Positions 43,401 through 55,400 of a DNA stretch of 64,000 nt are shown here, in pieces; the first letter of the stretch is position 1; each line of letters opens with the position of its first letter. Origin of the DNA: Bostrychus sinensis (Eukaryota; Chordata; Actinopteri; Gobiiformes; Eleotridae); NCBI GenBank assembly GCA_020698575.1, contig CM036248.1:22060229-22124228 (forward strand), read 5' to 3'. Made by a program: the position numbers and the translations under genes. The notes beneath the pieces are model-generated. The model made no database searches and had not been told where the DNA came from. It saw only the letters and a list, made by a program, of their open reading frames with translations.

Positions 43401-46400
43401 AAGCGAGAAGTGAGCCGAAAGAGAGAGAGATAGTCTGTAGGGATGCAGGCGGGGGAGGAATGTGGTTTCCATGGTAACGTGCAGGAAGGCTGAGCTCTGT
43501 GTGTCCGCTCGAGCTCTGCACTGCACCGGCCCTCGCCTCTCTGCAGCCTCCCCCACTGTATCCTCCACTCCACACCCCCACTCTCCTCCTCGTCCTAATG
43601 CCAGCTTCCTTCAAGTGAAAGGAACACACAAACCAGCGCCATGCTATCTTCCCATGTAGCCTCACCAAATTCTCACACTCTCATTATCATACTGTCTTAC
43701 ATCTCCTTTTGAACTCCTCCCATACCCCTTTTTCAGTAGCAGGGGATCTTGTGTGAAAAGCCAACGCCTGCGGGCAAAGGGCTGCCATGTGTCGGCTGTG
43801 TGAAAACGATGTCAGTGCAAGGCCTTCAACAATACAGAGTTATGTCCAAACATGAGGAGCACCTTGTTGCTCTTGTAAGCAGTAGACTCATTGCATCAGC
43901 CTCTAATGTAGTAATAGGAAGTATGAGATTTTTGCCTTGTACTTATAAATACATACCAAATCTTTGTAAAACAAGACCTTAAGGTGCCATCTAGGATTTA
44001 TTTTAACCAATATACTGCATACAGAGTTATCTGGTTGCTCCAACTGGCTGCTTGGTCAGAGACTAAGCTAAGATTCAACATCAAATCAGTGGCTCCTGGT
44101 AATTCAGAGAATGTTTACACCAGTCAATTTAATAAAAGCATAAAAAGCTTGCTATGATATTGTTGGACAGTAAGGGGTTGGACCTTAGAAAATATGTAAA
44201 GCAGCTTTAAAGAATGTCAGTGGTGTATTACTGGTAGATATATGCTTAAACAGAGACTGGTGGAATGACAGCCAGCATCATATAAAAGAAAAGTGGACAA
44301 AAAATGATTATGCTAATTACACTTTTTTTTTTAGCTTTTTACCAAGGTATATTATTGCTTCCTGCTCAAAAAATATACCTGGAGTTGTATTTTGTTTCAT
44401 TGATGCATGTTTAATTCTGTATGCTGAGGCACTGCCTTTCTCAAGAGCTGAAAATGTTGGTTTCACCGCTCGACATAGACACTTGAAACCAAGGGCGAAA
44501 CTTTGGCTTAAACTTTAGGGGGTTGAGATCTCTGCCTGCCCAATGGGGAACCTAATTGCCTGCCCAATGGGGAACCTAAACACACACACACACACACACA
44601 CACTTAAACTGCTGTCACTACAAAGCAGTCAGCTCATTTATCTATCTGTTCACTTTATGTTGCTGATAGCCAGGCTAATTAGCCATTATATTGTATCACG
44701 CTCTGTCTATCCCCCACCTTTCAGTACATGCACTCTGAGATTCTCCTCTCATGTTTGAGCTCAAATCCTCACAACTTTATTCAGATGTGGACTCAAAAGA
44801 AGTGATTAAGAGGCAAGAGTGTCTGTCGAGTGCTTTTGTCAGAGGAAGGCTTCAGCCCTGTTTGCTTCACTGCTGTTTCCTGCTATAAACTACAGTATCT
44901 GTAATTGAGTGGGAGCTGATAGACTGTGGGGGGCAAGGAGCGAGTGGGCCTTAAAGCGACAGGCACCTAATCGAAGTGTTTTCTGCAAAGTGAAAGTACC
45001 GGCTCCCCAAAAGAAGACATTTTCCATATACATTATTTTTAGTTCTAAAATGTGAAATACTAAAGCTGTCCAAAAATATTTTTAAAAGCCCCCCAAAAAA
45101 TTTAACTTAAAATGTACATAATGGCCGATCCCATATTGCTCTGAAACTGGGTCCAGGGTCCTGAATGGATCCTGCTATCATATACAGTATATAGTGGATA
45201 AATACCAGAAAGGATCACTGAATCTGTACTTGGGGATTAGAGACCTCAAAAAGACTTACTTCTGGCATGTCCACAGTGGAGAGGCACACCAAGCCAGACA
45301 CTCTCTCCACCTTGTGAGGACTCCTCCTGCTGGTCACTCGCACCATGGACACACCCTCCTCTTCCTCAACCCGGTCCTGTGGAGTACAGTCAGACCAAGG
45401 TCAGCCTTTGCTAAAAAGGACACAAGTCAGTGACCAAAAACAAAGTCAGGCTGTCTGAACATGCAATTGTGTTTTTTTTATTATGCAAAAACATTATCAA
45501 AAAGAAAAAAAAATCAAGTGGCAATAGTAATTCAGTTATTTAAATAACCTTTGGAAAGGTAGAAATTACCTTTTTAAAACATGACACCACTACAATGTTT
45601 TTTGTTTTGTTTACTTATTATTCAAGATATACTGCAGATGATATTAAATGTTAAATAAATTACCTATAACGTTATCACCTATATAGAGTCCAAATAATTT
45701 GTATTAGAAAATAACTGTGAAGACATAAAACTAAATTATGAAAGTACTTAAAGAATTTTACACATCAGGGAAAAGTACAGTACATTCTGCTGTCCTCTGC
45801 TCAGTCAGCCATTCCTGACACACTGGGACACAGACACTTAGCTGACAGCAGAGGGCAGCTTTTAGAGTATGTCCATTACTGGTTCAAACTTGAAAAAAGT
45901 GCTGCCACAAAATTATTCCAACAAGTTGATAGTGTGCTCACTCAGTCTCAAATTTGGAACTGTACTTTTAGTTATACTATAAAGACAGAGGCATAATATG
46001 TTTTGTAAATAAACTCTCACACACAGCTCTGAGCTGCTGCACATGCAGGCTCCTGCATTGCTTCAGCAACAGGACAAAACATGTTAGGCTTAAGAAACAT
46101 TTTCTACACATCAAACATTTAATACAGATATGGTTGGAATGTTGGGTTTTCTATTTATAACAGTGTAGCATCTCACTATGTACATTTGGACAACATATGC
46201 TGCATTTGGTTTGTTTGTCTTAACCAAATCACTCAAAAAGTAATACTTTGAGGCAATAGGCCAAGGGAAAGATTTTTTTTAATGCATAAGTGTTTTTATG
46301 GATTCTGTACCATTGGCAGAGAGGAGCAAAGATACTCAAGTCACAAGGTCATAGAAAGAAATTTGTTCGAGTGAATTCTTTCTCATTGTGAAATATAGGG

Positions 46401-49400
46401 CTTTGTGGCTCAATGTTTAGAGCATTTACCTGTGAACTAGAAAACCCCTCGTTTGATTCCAGGTCTGGACACTATATTTCTACCATTGTGAGATAGGGCG
46501 AATACCTTGGTGATGATCAGTGCTATCCAAGTGCTTCTAGTCATGATGTCATGACCTTGGTACTAGAGAAATCTATGTCTTTAGCCAGAGCTGCTAAGAG
46601 CTGCTACTTATTTCACCTGCTACTTTGCAGCAAATCAGGGAATTTGCAGACTCATTTGGTTTTGCTCCCATCCTCCACTCAGGTGACAACATGTCCAGAA
46701 TACTGATGAGCACATCACTGGGTGGGTGTCCATTAAGCAACTCTATTTGTCTTTGCTAGGCTTTCACCAGCAGCTGGGATCCAGATGCAAAAGGATCACA
46801 GAAAAGCAGCAAGGTTGAGAAGTTTATACATATCTGACCCTGTTCAAATGGCCAAGCATAATCCAGTTCAAACTTAGGACATGAGTTTTTAAAATACCCT
46901 TCCATTAAGTGATTGTAGAGTGATTGATAGAGTGTGGGGAGGGACTGTACGCATTATAGGATTAAAGTTGTCTGTCACCTTTAAATTGTAAATCAAAACC
47001 TCACCAACAAAGGGCTTGCACAGTTTGTCCAACAGTTCTGGTCCACCTACAGTATTTAGACAGTATTTAGAGTAGAATTAGTATATCATCAAATGTTGCC
47101 ACTGATTCTTATTTCAACTAAAAAGGATCAGTAAACACCACCTGATGGCCAGTGGTTGATCTTACTACACTTTTTTTCTGCACCTGGGTGACAATGCTAA
47201 TCTTAATTTCTTAAGTCCTACAAACTGGCTTCTCAGGTTCCTTACAGTCTTCAATTCTCCGACAAATAAAAATACCGCAGATTAAGGAGGACTAGTCTGG
47301 TTGTATCAGGGTCTGTGTGCACAGAGTCTAAAATCTAATTTTACAATTAGATTTAAAGGACATAATTAGAGTCACATTCTTGCCACTGTACTTGTGAACT
47401 CTAAAGTTACACATCTCAACAAAATTTACACATATTTTTTAAAATTTGCTAAAACCCAGAACAAAAATATTTTAATCATTCTGTTAATGGGCCAAAAAAG
47501 TCAGAAGATCAATTTTATTAACATTTTGGCACTGGTGAAAGAGAGTTGTAAGCCATCAATAATTAATGCACCTTCCATAAAGTTAGAGTTCACAGCCATC
47601 CTAATGCTATGAGATGATTAGTAGTTATTTATCATACTGCCTAGACTAATTCACATTTTATGTCTTTTTCTATTCTCAAAGTGGTACCAAACATGTAGCA
47701 AATGTAGTAAATACCTAGACTCTAGCCTCAATTTACTAACTACACTTTATATGCTTCTTTAATCTATTGAATGGGGACGCAACAGATTTTTGTGCATATT
47801 TAAAAATATATTGTGAATAAAATGCAGCCTTTAAAGAACTGTTATGAATGTAATATTTCAGCTAAGTCTAAATCAGAGCTTTTCCTACTTATGTCAAAGA
47901 ACCATCAAATAACCTTGAGGCAACATATTTTTAGGATCACATGTCTATATTGGGCAAACTCTCATGAACCCTCAGGCACCCTATGGAGGGTATAGAGCTG
48001 GACCACTGTTCCACGACCGGGACGAAAACCACATTGTTCCTCCTGGATCCAAGGTTCGACTATCGGATGAATTTTCCTCTCCAGTACCCTGGAATAGACT
48101 TTCCCGGGGAGGCTGAGAAGTGTGATCCCCCTGTAGTTGGGGGGTGGGGGGTACTCTGGGAGTATGGGTTCCGAGGCCCTCTGTTAAGTGCTGTCCGGTC
48201 CTTGTACAAACAGAGCAGGAGTTTGGTTTGCAGTTCCGTCAGTAAGTTGGACTTGTTCCCAGTGCATGTTGGACTTCAGCAGGGCTCCCCTCTATCATTT
48301 CTAGGCGCAGCCAGGAACCGGAGATAGTCCGGTTTGGGGACCATAGGATTTCATCTCTGCTTTTTGCAGATGATGTCCCGTTGGCTTCATCAAGCCAGGA
48401 CCTTCAGTATGCACTGGGGCAGTTTGCACCCGAGTGTGAAGCGGCTGGGATGAGAATCAGCACCTCCAAGTCCGAGGCCATGGTTCTTGACTGGAAAAGG
48501 GTGGTTTGCCCTCTCCAGGTTGGAGGAGAGCTCCTGCCTCAAGTGGAGGAGAGCTCCTGCCTCAAGTGGAGGAGTTTAAGTATGTCGGGGTCTTGTTCAC
48601 GAGTGAGAGAAAGATGGAGCGGGAGACTGACAGGCAGATCGGTGCAGCGTCTGCAGAAATGAGGTTGTTGTATCGGTCTGTTGTGGTGAAGATTTACCGG
48701 TCGATCTATGTACCTACCCTCATCTATGATCATGAGCTTTGGGTCATGACTGAAAGACAAGGTCCCGGATACAAGCAGCCAAAATTAGTTTCCTCCGCAC
48801 GGTGGCTGGGCGCTCCCTTAGAGATAGGGTGAGAAGCTCAGTTACCCGGGAGGAGTTTGGAGTAGAGCCGGTACTTCTCCGCATTGAAAGGAGCCAGCTG
48901 AGGTGGCTCGGGCATCTGTTTTGGATGCCTCCTGGTCACCTTCCTGGGGAGGTGTTCTGGGCATGTCCCACCAGGAGGAGGCCCCGGGGAAGACCTAGGA
49001 CCCGCTGGAGGGACTATGTCTCTCAGCTGGCCTGGGAACACCTTGGGGTCCCCCCGGTAGAGCTGAAGGAAGTGTCTGTGGAGAGGGAAGTCTAGGCATC
49101 TCTGCTTAGACTGCTGCCCCGCGACCCGGCCCCGGATAAAGCGGAAGAAGATGGATCACTATATTGACATTATACTTTAACCTAAGCACAACAGCATTAT
49201 TTTTGCTTAACCATTTGACTGTTTGGTTTGTTCTGACTGTTGTACAAGTTTTAGAAACAGAAACTATTCATGTAGGTGTGTGATGTAGGTAGTGACAACT
49301 TGAGACCCTATGAGAAACCTTTTTGTCGAGGTCATAAAGCAAAGTCAGCATCACCAGCACGTGTTTCACCTCATACCATGTAAATATTTACCACACTTAT

Positions 49401-52400
49401 TCTTAATCTATAATATTAAACAAGAAAATTACCTCCCACGCATCCTGCTGGCTCGCCTCTTTCACAACAGTTTGTTCTGCATTCAGCTGCAAGGTCACCT
49501 CGTAACACTCTTGAATATCTGTGAGAAGAAACAATAATAAACCTTTTACTTACATCATGGCAATGATTGCATGCTAAATTTTCTTACTCTGCAGTCTTCG
49601 TTCCTCATTTATTCTTTGTACTTTTCCAATGCTGAGGTACCATGAAAACAGTCATGGCCACATAGGGAGTGTGCTATCCCACAGGTATATCGAGTGAAGA
49701 AGAGGAGGTGGAGGTTGTCTGTTAAGACAGATCTGTCTCTACATTTGAAAATGATATGACTCAGGTACTGACTGCAGACATCAGACAGTCATGCCCAAAG
49801 TGGAAACTGTACAGCTCCATTTCCATTCAATTTCAATTGTAAGAAACCATCTTACAATTGAAATGGAACTGTTTCTGCTCTGTTACAGATGTACATTATG
49901 TACATCACATGTATTTCTCCTTTTTGTGCAATATTTTTTACTGCTGCTCTGCAGCAAAAAGAAAGGAATCTGAAACTTAACTCTCCACATTTTGGAAAAT
50001 GATTGACCTCTGAAATAAAATATGCTAATTCTGATTTACTTTGATTAGATTAATTAAAACACAGGAGATAAAGGTGCTAGTTGGCTTTCAAGATATTCCA
50101 TGATAATGATTTATGACGGCCTCTCTTTTCATCCACTTAAAAATCAGGACTCCAAAGACTACTTGAACAGGAATGTTTTTGTGGTATGATATTGTATTTT
50201 ATGGTATCGTTAAGATTTTAGCGGTACTACAACTCTTACTGATACTGCTTATTGATCCGGTCTTTAAATGGTGCTCTTATTGATACTTTTTGTGCAAACA
50301 AAAAAGCTAATTAAAGACAGTAATGTTTTGAAACATTTGGACGTTTTTCATTCACAATAGGCAAATAGGTCAAAAATATTTGTTATATTAATCTAAAAAA
50401 AATGAAATGAGTATAATTTAAGAAAAAGCAGCAGCCTATTGTTATAAATAATAAATGCATAAGCTGTGTGTGGCCACAGCTGTGTTTCATTGAAATTTAC
50501 AAGTACACTCAGTGAGTTTAGTTGGTTCTTATGGTTATTACACCTGTGGGCTGCTACCATAACATTTGGCCACCATCTTTCTGTGCTCTCTAAAGATGTT
50601 TGGTGAAATGTTTTGCCAGATTACTTGGTGCTGTTGTGCTGGCATGCAACGCTTGTCCCTGCTTTACCACAAGTCCGCGACTACTCAGAACCATTAAAAG
50701 CACCGTTAAGGCTTCAGCTTATCGTTCCAGTGGACTGTCATGACGTGGCAGCGGTGTCGTTATAATACCGGGTTTCAGTACCCATCCCTAATGGTATTCG
50801 AAGTGACAACTGAAAAAATAAAAATGTTTTTGGTACTTGTATGACTTAAGTTAGTTTTGAGTCACAATTTTTACATTACATTTAAATAGTTATACACAAC
50901 TATCACTCTACAATACCACTCCTATGATTACCACAAAATTTACCACATTACTGACACAAAGAGGCTGCTTGAGTCAGTCCTAGGAGTAACATGTGATGCA
51001 GACATTTGCACAGACCTGATACATTTGAAACACTGACAGAAAATTCCTCCCATGCTGTGCGTTTATGAGACAGAGAGCGATAAGAGACAGTATGTCCCAA
51101 CACGACACAGCGAGAACAAAAGTGTAAGAATGGAGCATTTGACTCATCCTGGATCTGAATGTGGAGGAGTGAAGCCGTGTGTGGGAAGACGAGTTGGTTG
51201 CCCAGCTGACTAAAGAGCAAGCTCACTTATACCAACTCTTATATGCATGCAGATCTGTTGTGACTATTTCCTACCTGTCTAAACATCTGACAGGCAATTT
51301 TTGCACTTTTTTGTTTAGTTTTTTTTATAAACGTGTATCTTTTTACATCTCTGGGAAAAACCATGTGTGTCCAAAAAAGAGTTTGTGTATGACTTGGAGA
51401 CTGAGCACTGCAAGAGCTCAGGACTTTCTCTACCATTACGGAGTGATATAACAGGCCACCAAGGACAAACATTTTGCTTCTTCTATTGATGTATTTGGCC
51501 ATGGTATATTGGAATGTTTCCCCAAATGTTCATTTCAGAGTGACCCAATTTTATAATTATTTTAGTATCACCTTTATGGCACATCTATTTCACATGTATA
51601 ACAAAATATATTTTAGCACTCCATGTAATTTAGGTTTATTGTTTCAAATAAGCATTAAAACTAAAGTGAACCTCCTTCTGATCCAATTTTGTGCCCTGAG
51701 CCACAATTTGAGAACCAAAGAAATTGATATAGTCCCAGGCCAAAAAATTATTAAACCAAACTTGTGGAGAATACAGGATATCGATAACCAGACTGGGTTC
51801 TAATATAGATATTTATGCTCACTTTTAATCACATATTTAGATTTTTTATTGCAAAACTGTTATGACTCTAGAGTAAACATACAGTATTTAGAGACTTAGT
51901 CTATGGTGTTAAATTAACTGTTAGCGCCAACATTAAATACATAGTGGTAGTTAAGGTTCAGCCTCAGTTGTTCAGTTGCTACCTTATGCCTACAAAATAA
52001 GTTTGTTGTCACTTCTAGTATCAGTATTTAGTATTTGGTATTCAGCTGCTAGTTACACTTTGCCTGTTGCTCTTTGCATCATTTATCTGTTCCTGGTAAA
52101 TGTAGCAAGTCAATGCAACAGTAAATTCTGTAATGAGGAGTGCATATCTATAATCAGTCTTTAGTGAATTCCTGACTATGGAGCAAAATCACAAAATTAC
52201 TAACGCTGAAATCCTCTCTTTTGAAATTATTTTAGGTCAAAGCTAGGTCTTTTATTATGGTCATGCTGTGTTCCTGCTCTCTAAAGGACCACTTTGTGGG
52301 TTATGGGTCTCTCCTATTTGTCACTCACTTATTGAATTGAAGTAACTCATGCTATTGCACTTCAGGGTGAATCATACAAAAAATGTGACCCTGGTTCTCT

Positions 52401-52437
52401 GAATGATGGTGAGCAACAAGCCATTGCTAACTCATTT

Positions 52438-52481
<44 letters not shown>

Positions 52482-55400
52482 AGGCCAGTTTGAGGGAGGG
52501 GAGATATTTCAAGCCTTTGTCACTGCATAAATAGAATATTCTCCAGGAATTTAGGTTCCTCTGTAATTTCACGTGTGTCTTTCTGTATGGGACCCTCAGT
52601 GAGACCCAAAGCATGTTTGTATGTCAGAACAAAAGACTGGACGCACAGTTTTAGGGAAGCTTTGTTTGTGACTGTCCAACCATATGCACATCCAATCAAG
52701 TGGCCCGAACTGGAACGTCCCACACCACATCAAACTCTCTTTTACTTCCCACAATGCATCAAGGTTACTCATCTTCAAATACAAATTGTTCCTTTGAAAA
52801 TATGAAAATCAACACCTATTTCAATGTATAAACATACATACACTTCACCATTAAGTGACAAAAGAATATTGATTTGGACATGATCAAAATAGGACAGGAT
52901 ACTTTTGAAAGGGCTCTTAATGTTTTATATTACAGATTTAGAAGTCACAAGTTGCACAAATAGTGTAGCCTCACAAATGTCAGGTTTGCCTTTGCACTTG
53001 CAGCCTATCATCCACAAGAGTCCGAGGCCCAACACTGAAGCCAAATACAGTTTATTTTCCAGGCTGCCCTGGGCTGGCCATGATTGAACATTCTTTGTGA
53101 GGAATGCATGGAATCCTGATTTGAGACCAAATCCTCCCTGAGTCTCTTTCACTTAAATAAATAATAAGGTGCACAACATTTGATGTGCCTAATTATAAGA
53201 TTAAACTGTGCATCAACTTTTGTATGAATTTATTCAAATGTTCAGTAGAGGCATTTTAAGTCAAACAGCAATTCATATCTGTATAAATACAGGTAAGCTT
53301 GCTTTAACCCTTTGGGCAACAAGTCGTCACGCATTAAACAAGACCCAGACATAAATGCAAATGTTGGAAATAGAATTTATAAAATCTATTATTATCTGCA
53401 ACAAAGCCTAATTTCACGCAAATGCTGTATACTGCACAAGCAATAAGGAGACCTACAGCCTGAAGGCACAGGTTCATTATTTTGATCACAACCATCTGTT
53501 CTGTTCAAGTGCCCTTGATACAACTACAGTATGGCTGCACTGCATCCTTCCAAGGATAAATGTGAAGAAAGAAAAGACTTCAGAAAGTTCACAAACAAAC
53601 ATAATCTCTCACCTCCTCTGTGAAAAGATATCACATTTGAAGCTGCTGAGTTTAATGGTTGCCAGTATTTTCAATTATGTTTTTTTTTTTTTATTTAATT
53701 TCATGCTTCTTTTAAGAAAGGGATTCTTATAATTTAACTGATCAAGATAGTGTTTCTATAAAATATTGTATTGCATGTTAAGTATTTGGTTGATTTCACC
53801 ATTTGACAGAGACAAAGACTACATGTGCTCTTACTATTATGTTTCTTAGACTCTTTTGTTAAATGAACACTATGTATACAATGATTACTTGTTGAATAGA
53901 CAAGCAGAAATAATAATCCCCAAACTAAGAAATGTTTTAATGAGTGTGAACCAGGGCAGCCAGCCATTCCCTCAAATTCCCAGCAGAGTAGCAGCAGTGG
54001 GTCAGCTGGAGTTAGAGCAGACCCAGGGGCACACACCACAACATGATGTGGTAATTAGAGGGACCACTCAGGCATCGGTTAAAGTCAAGAAATATGTTTC
54101 ATGTATGAGGTCGGGATCCAAATTTAGGGACTTGTTATTTGAAAGAGAGAGGTAAACCATAAGTCAGCATCTTCTAGAGTGATTTTGTATGCATCCAGAT
54201 ATTACACGTGTATAACTAGTTTACTAGTTGATCTGGATTGCATTATAGTGTAATTTGAAAAATATTAAACTTTTTCTATTTAAAAATGTGTTAATGTGTG
54301 TGCACCTTTTTTGGGATTTCTTTACAAAGATAGTATGCTACAGGCCAGAGAACACAGCAAACCTTTGTAGGGCATGCTGAAAGGCCTCTTTTATAGGACC
54401 TGACTGGAAAACATTTAGACTGAGTTAACTTCCCATACAAATTAATATAACATGACCCTGTCTACATCCTGTGTGACTGCAAGAAAACTGTGATTCAAGT
54501 TGGAGCTATATTAACACAATGCTCTGCGCGGAGGCAGAGTGGTTAGTGCTCTCGCCTCCCAGCAAGGAGATCGTGGATGCCATCCTTGGCCGGCCAACTC
54601 ATGAACTCTCTGGGTGGAGTCTGCATGTCCTCCCTGTTTTACCGGCTTCCTCCCACCATCCAAAGACATGCATGTGTTAGGTGAATTGGTGACTCTAAAT
54701 TGCCCTTAGTGAATGCATGTCAGAGTGAATGGTTGTCTGACTGCGTGTGTCTGTGTGTCAGCCCTGCAACAAGCTGGCCCCTGTCCAAGGTGTACCCCAC
54801 CTGAGGTCCTAAGTTAATGGGATAGGCTCCAGTCACTCGTGACCCTAACGGGAATAAGCGGAAGAAAATGAAAAAACTAAACAAACTGACACTGTCAGTT
54901 TTTTAAGATAACACCAGACAAACAGATATCTTTGGGGCTTATTGAGCTGCAAACATGAGAGGTTGTTTTGAGAGATCGTTTTCTTACCAAGAAGGGCTTT
55001 AAAAAGTTGGCTGCCTAAAATGGCAGACACTTTGGCCACACTGGTCTTCAGAGTCTGCTCTTCTGTGCCGGTCAGGTTAGCTTGGTACTGTCTGAGCAGC
55101 CCCACAGCTCTGTCCGTGTCTGTCTCGCAAAACAAACACATGGAGGAAGCAATGGATCAGTGCTATACTAACACACGGGCACACTTAATAAAATCAGCTA
55201 ACCATACTGGGAAAAGGCACATACATAACTAAAGTGGTATCACACTTCTAGACATACCCAACTGAAAAAAACATGCGCTTTTATGACATAGTATGTCTAT
55301 AGGGCGTACGCAGTTGTCGCCCAATACAAATAGTCTGGTTAGATGCAGCAATGGGTTGTCACTGTTTAATTACAGTTTCACAAGTCACTTTCAAACTTCT

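Larger units (their letters stand above)
40900..45259 (-). other. dlg3 intron between the L27 branch and the SAP102 promoter
   Basis: Holds a poly-T run (42622-42636), an RFX-type palindrome (43465-43478), a GC-rich patch at about 43440-43620 and the tandem repeat plus CA run at 44533-44603. The 157-residue minus frame at 43195-43668 has no recognisable domain and no convincing splice pattern. Nothing else is recognised. Confidence 0.6.
45377..49432 (-). other. dlg3 intron with a SINE and a 5'-inverted LINE
   Basis: Contains the SINE at 46395-46560 and the LINE at 47980-49156. Between and around them I see AT-rich sequence without exons. The string gacagcagagggcagct (45844-45860) resembles a CTCF core site, but this is too weak to call. 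Confidence 0.6.
49519..54987 (-). other. dlg3 intron splitting the L27 domain
   Basis: Holds a short hairpin (49831-49863), a decayed repeat (50170-50796), a 40-base A run (52440-52479) and the SINE at 54520-54868. No exon or RNA gene is seen in 50800-52430 or 52490-54510. Confidence 0.6.

Noticed and set aside
43195..43668. 157-residue minus-strand frame in a GC-rich patch, as a possible further dlg3 first exon
   Set aside because: No similarity to a DLG N-terminus, no donor that joins in phase to the shared exons, and low-complexity serine/leucine content.
45844..45860. CTCF-like sequence gacagcagagggcagct
   Set aside because: Single degenerate match in intron; such strings are frequent and nothing else supports it.
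46395..46470. tRNA gene candidate
   Set aside because: A- and B-box-like sequences are present, but arms do not pair as in a working tRNA and the sequence continues as a SINE body.
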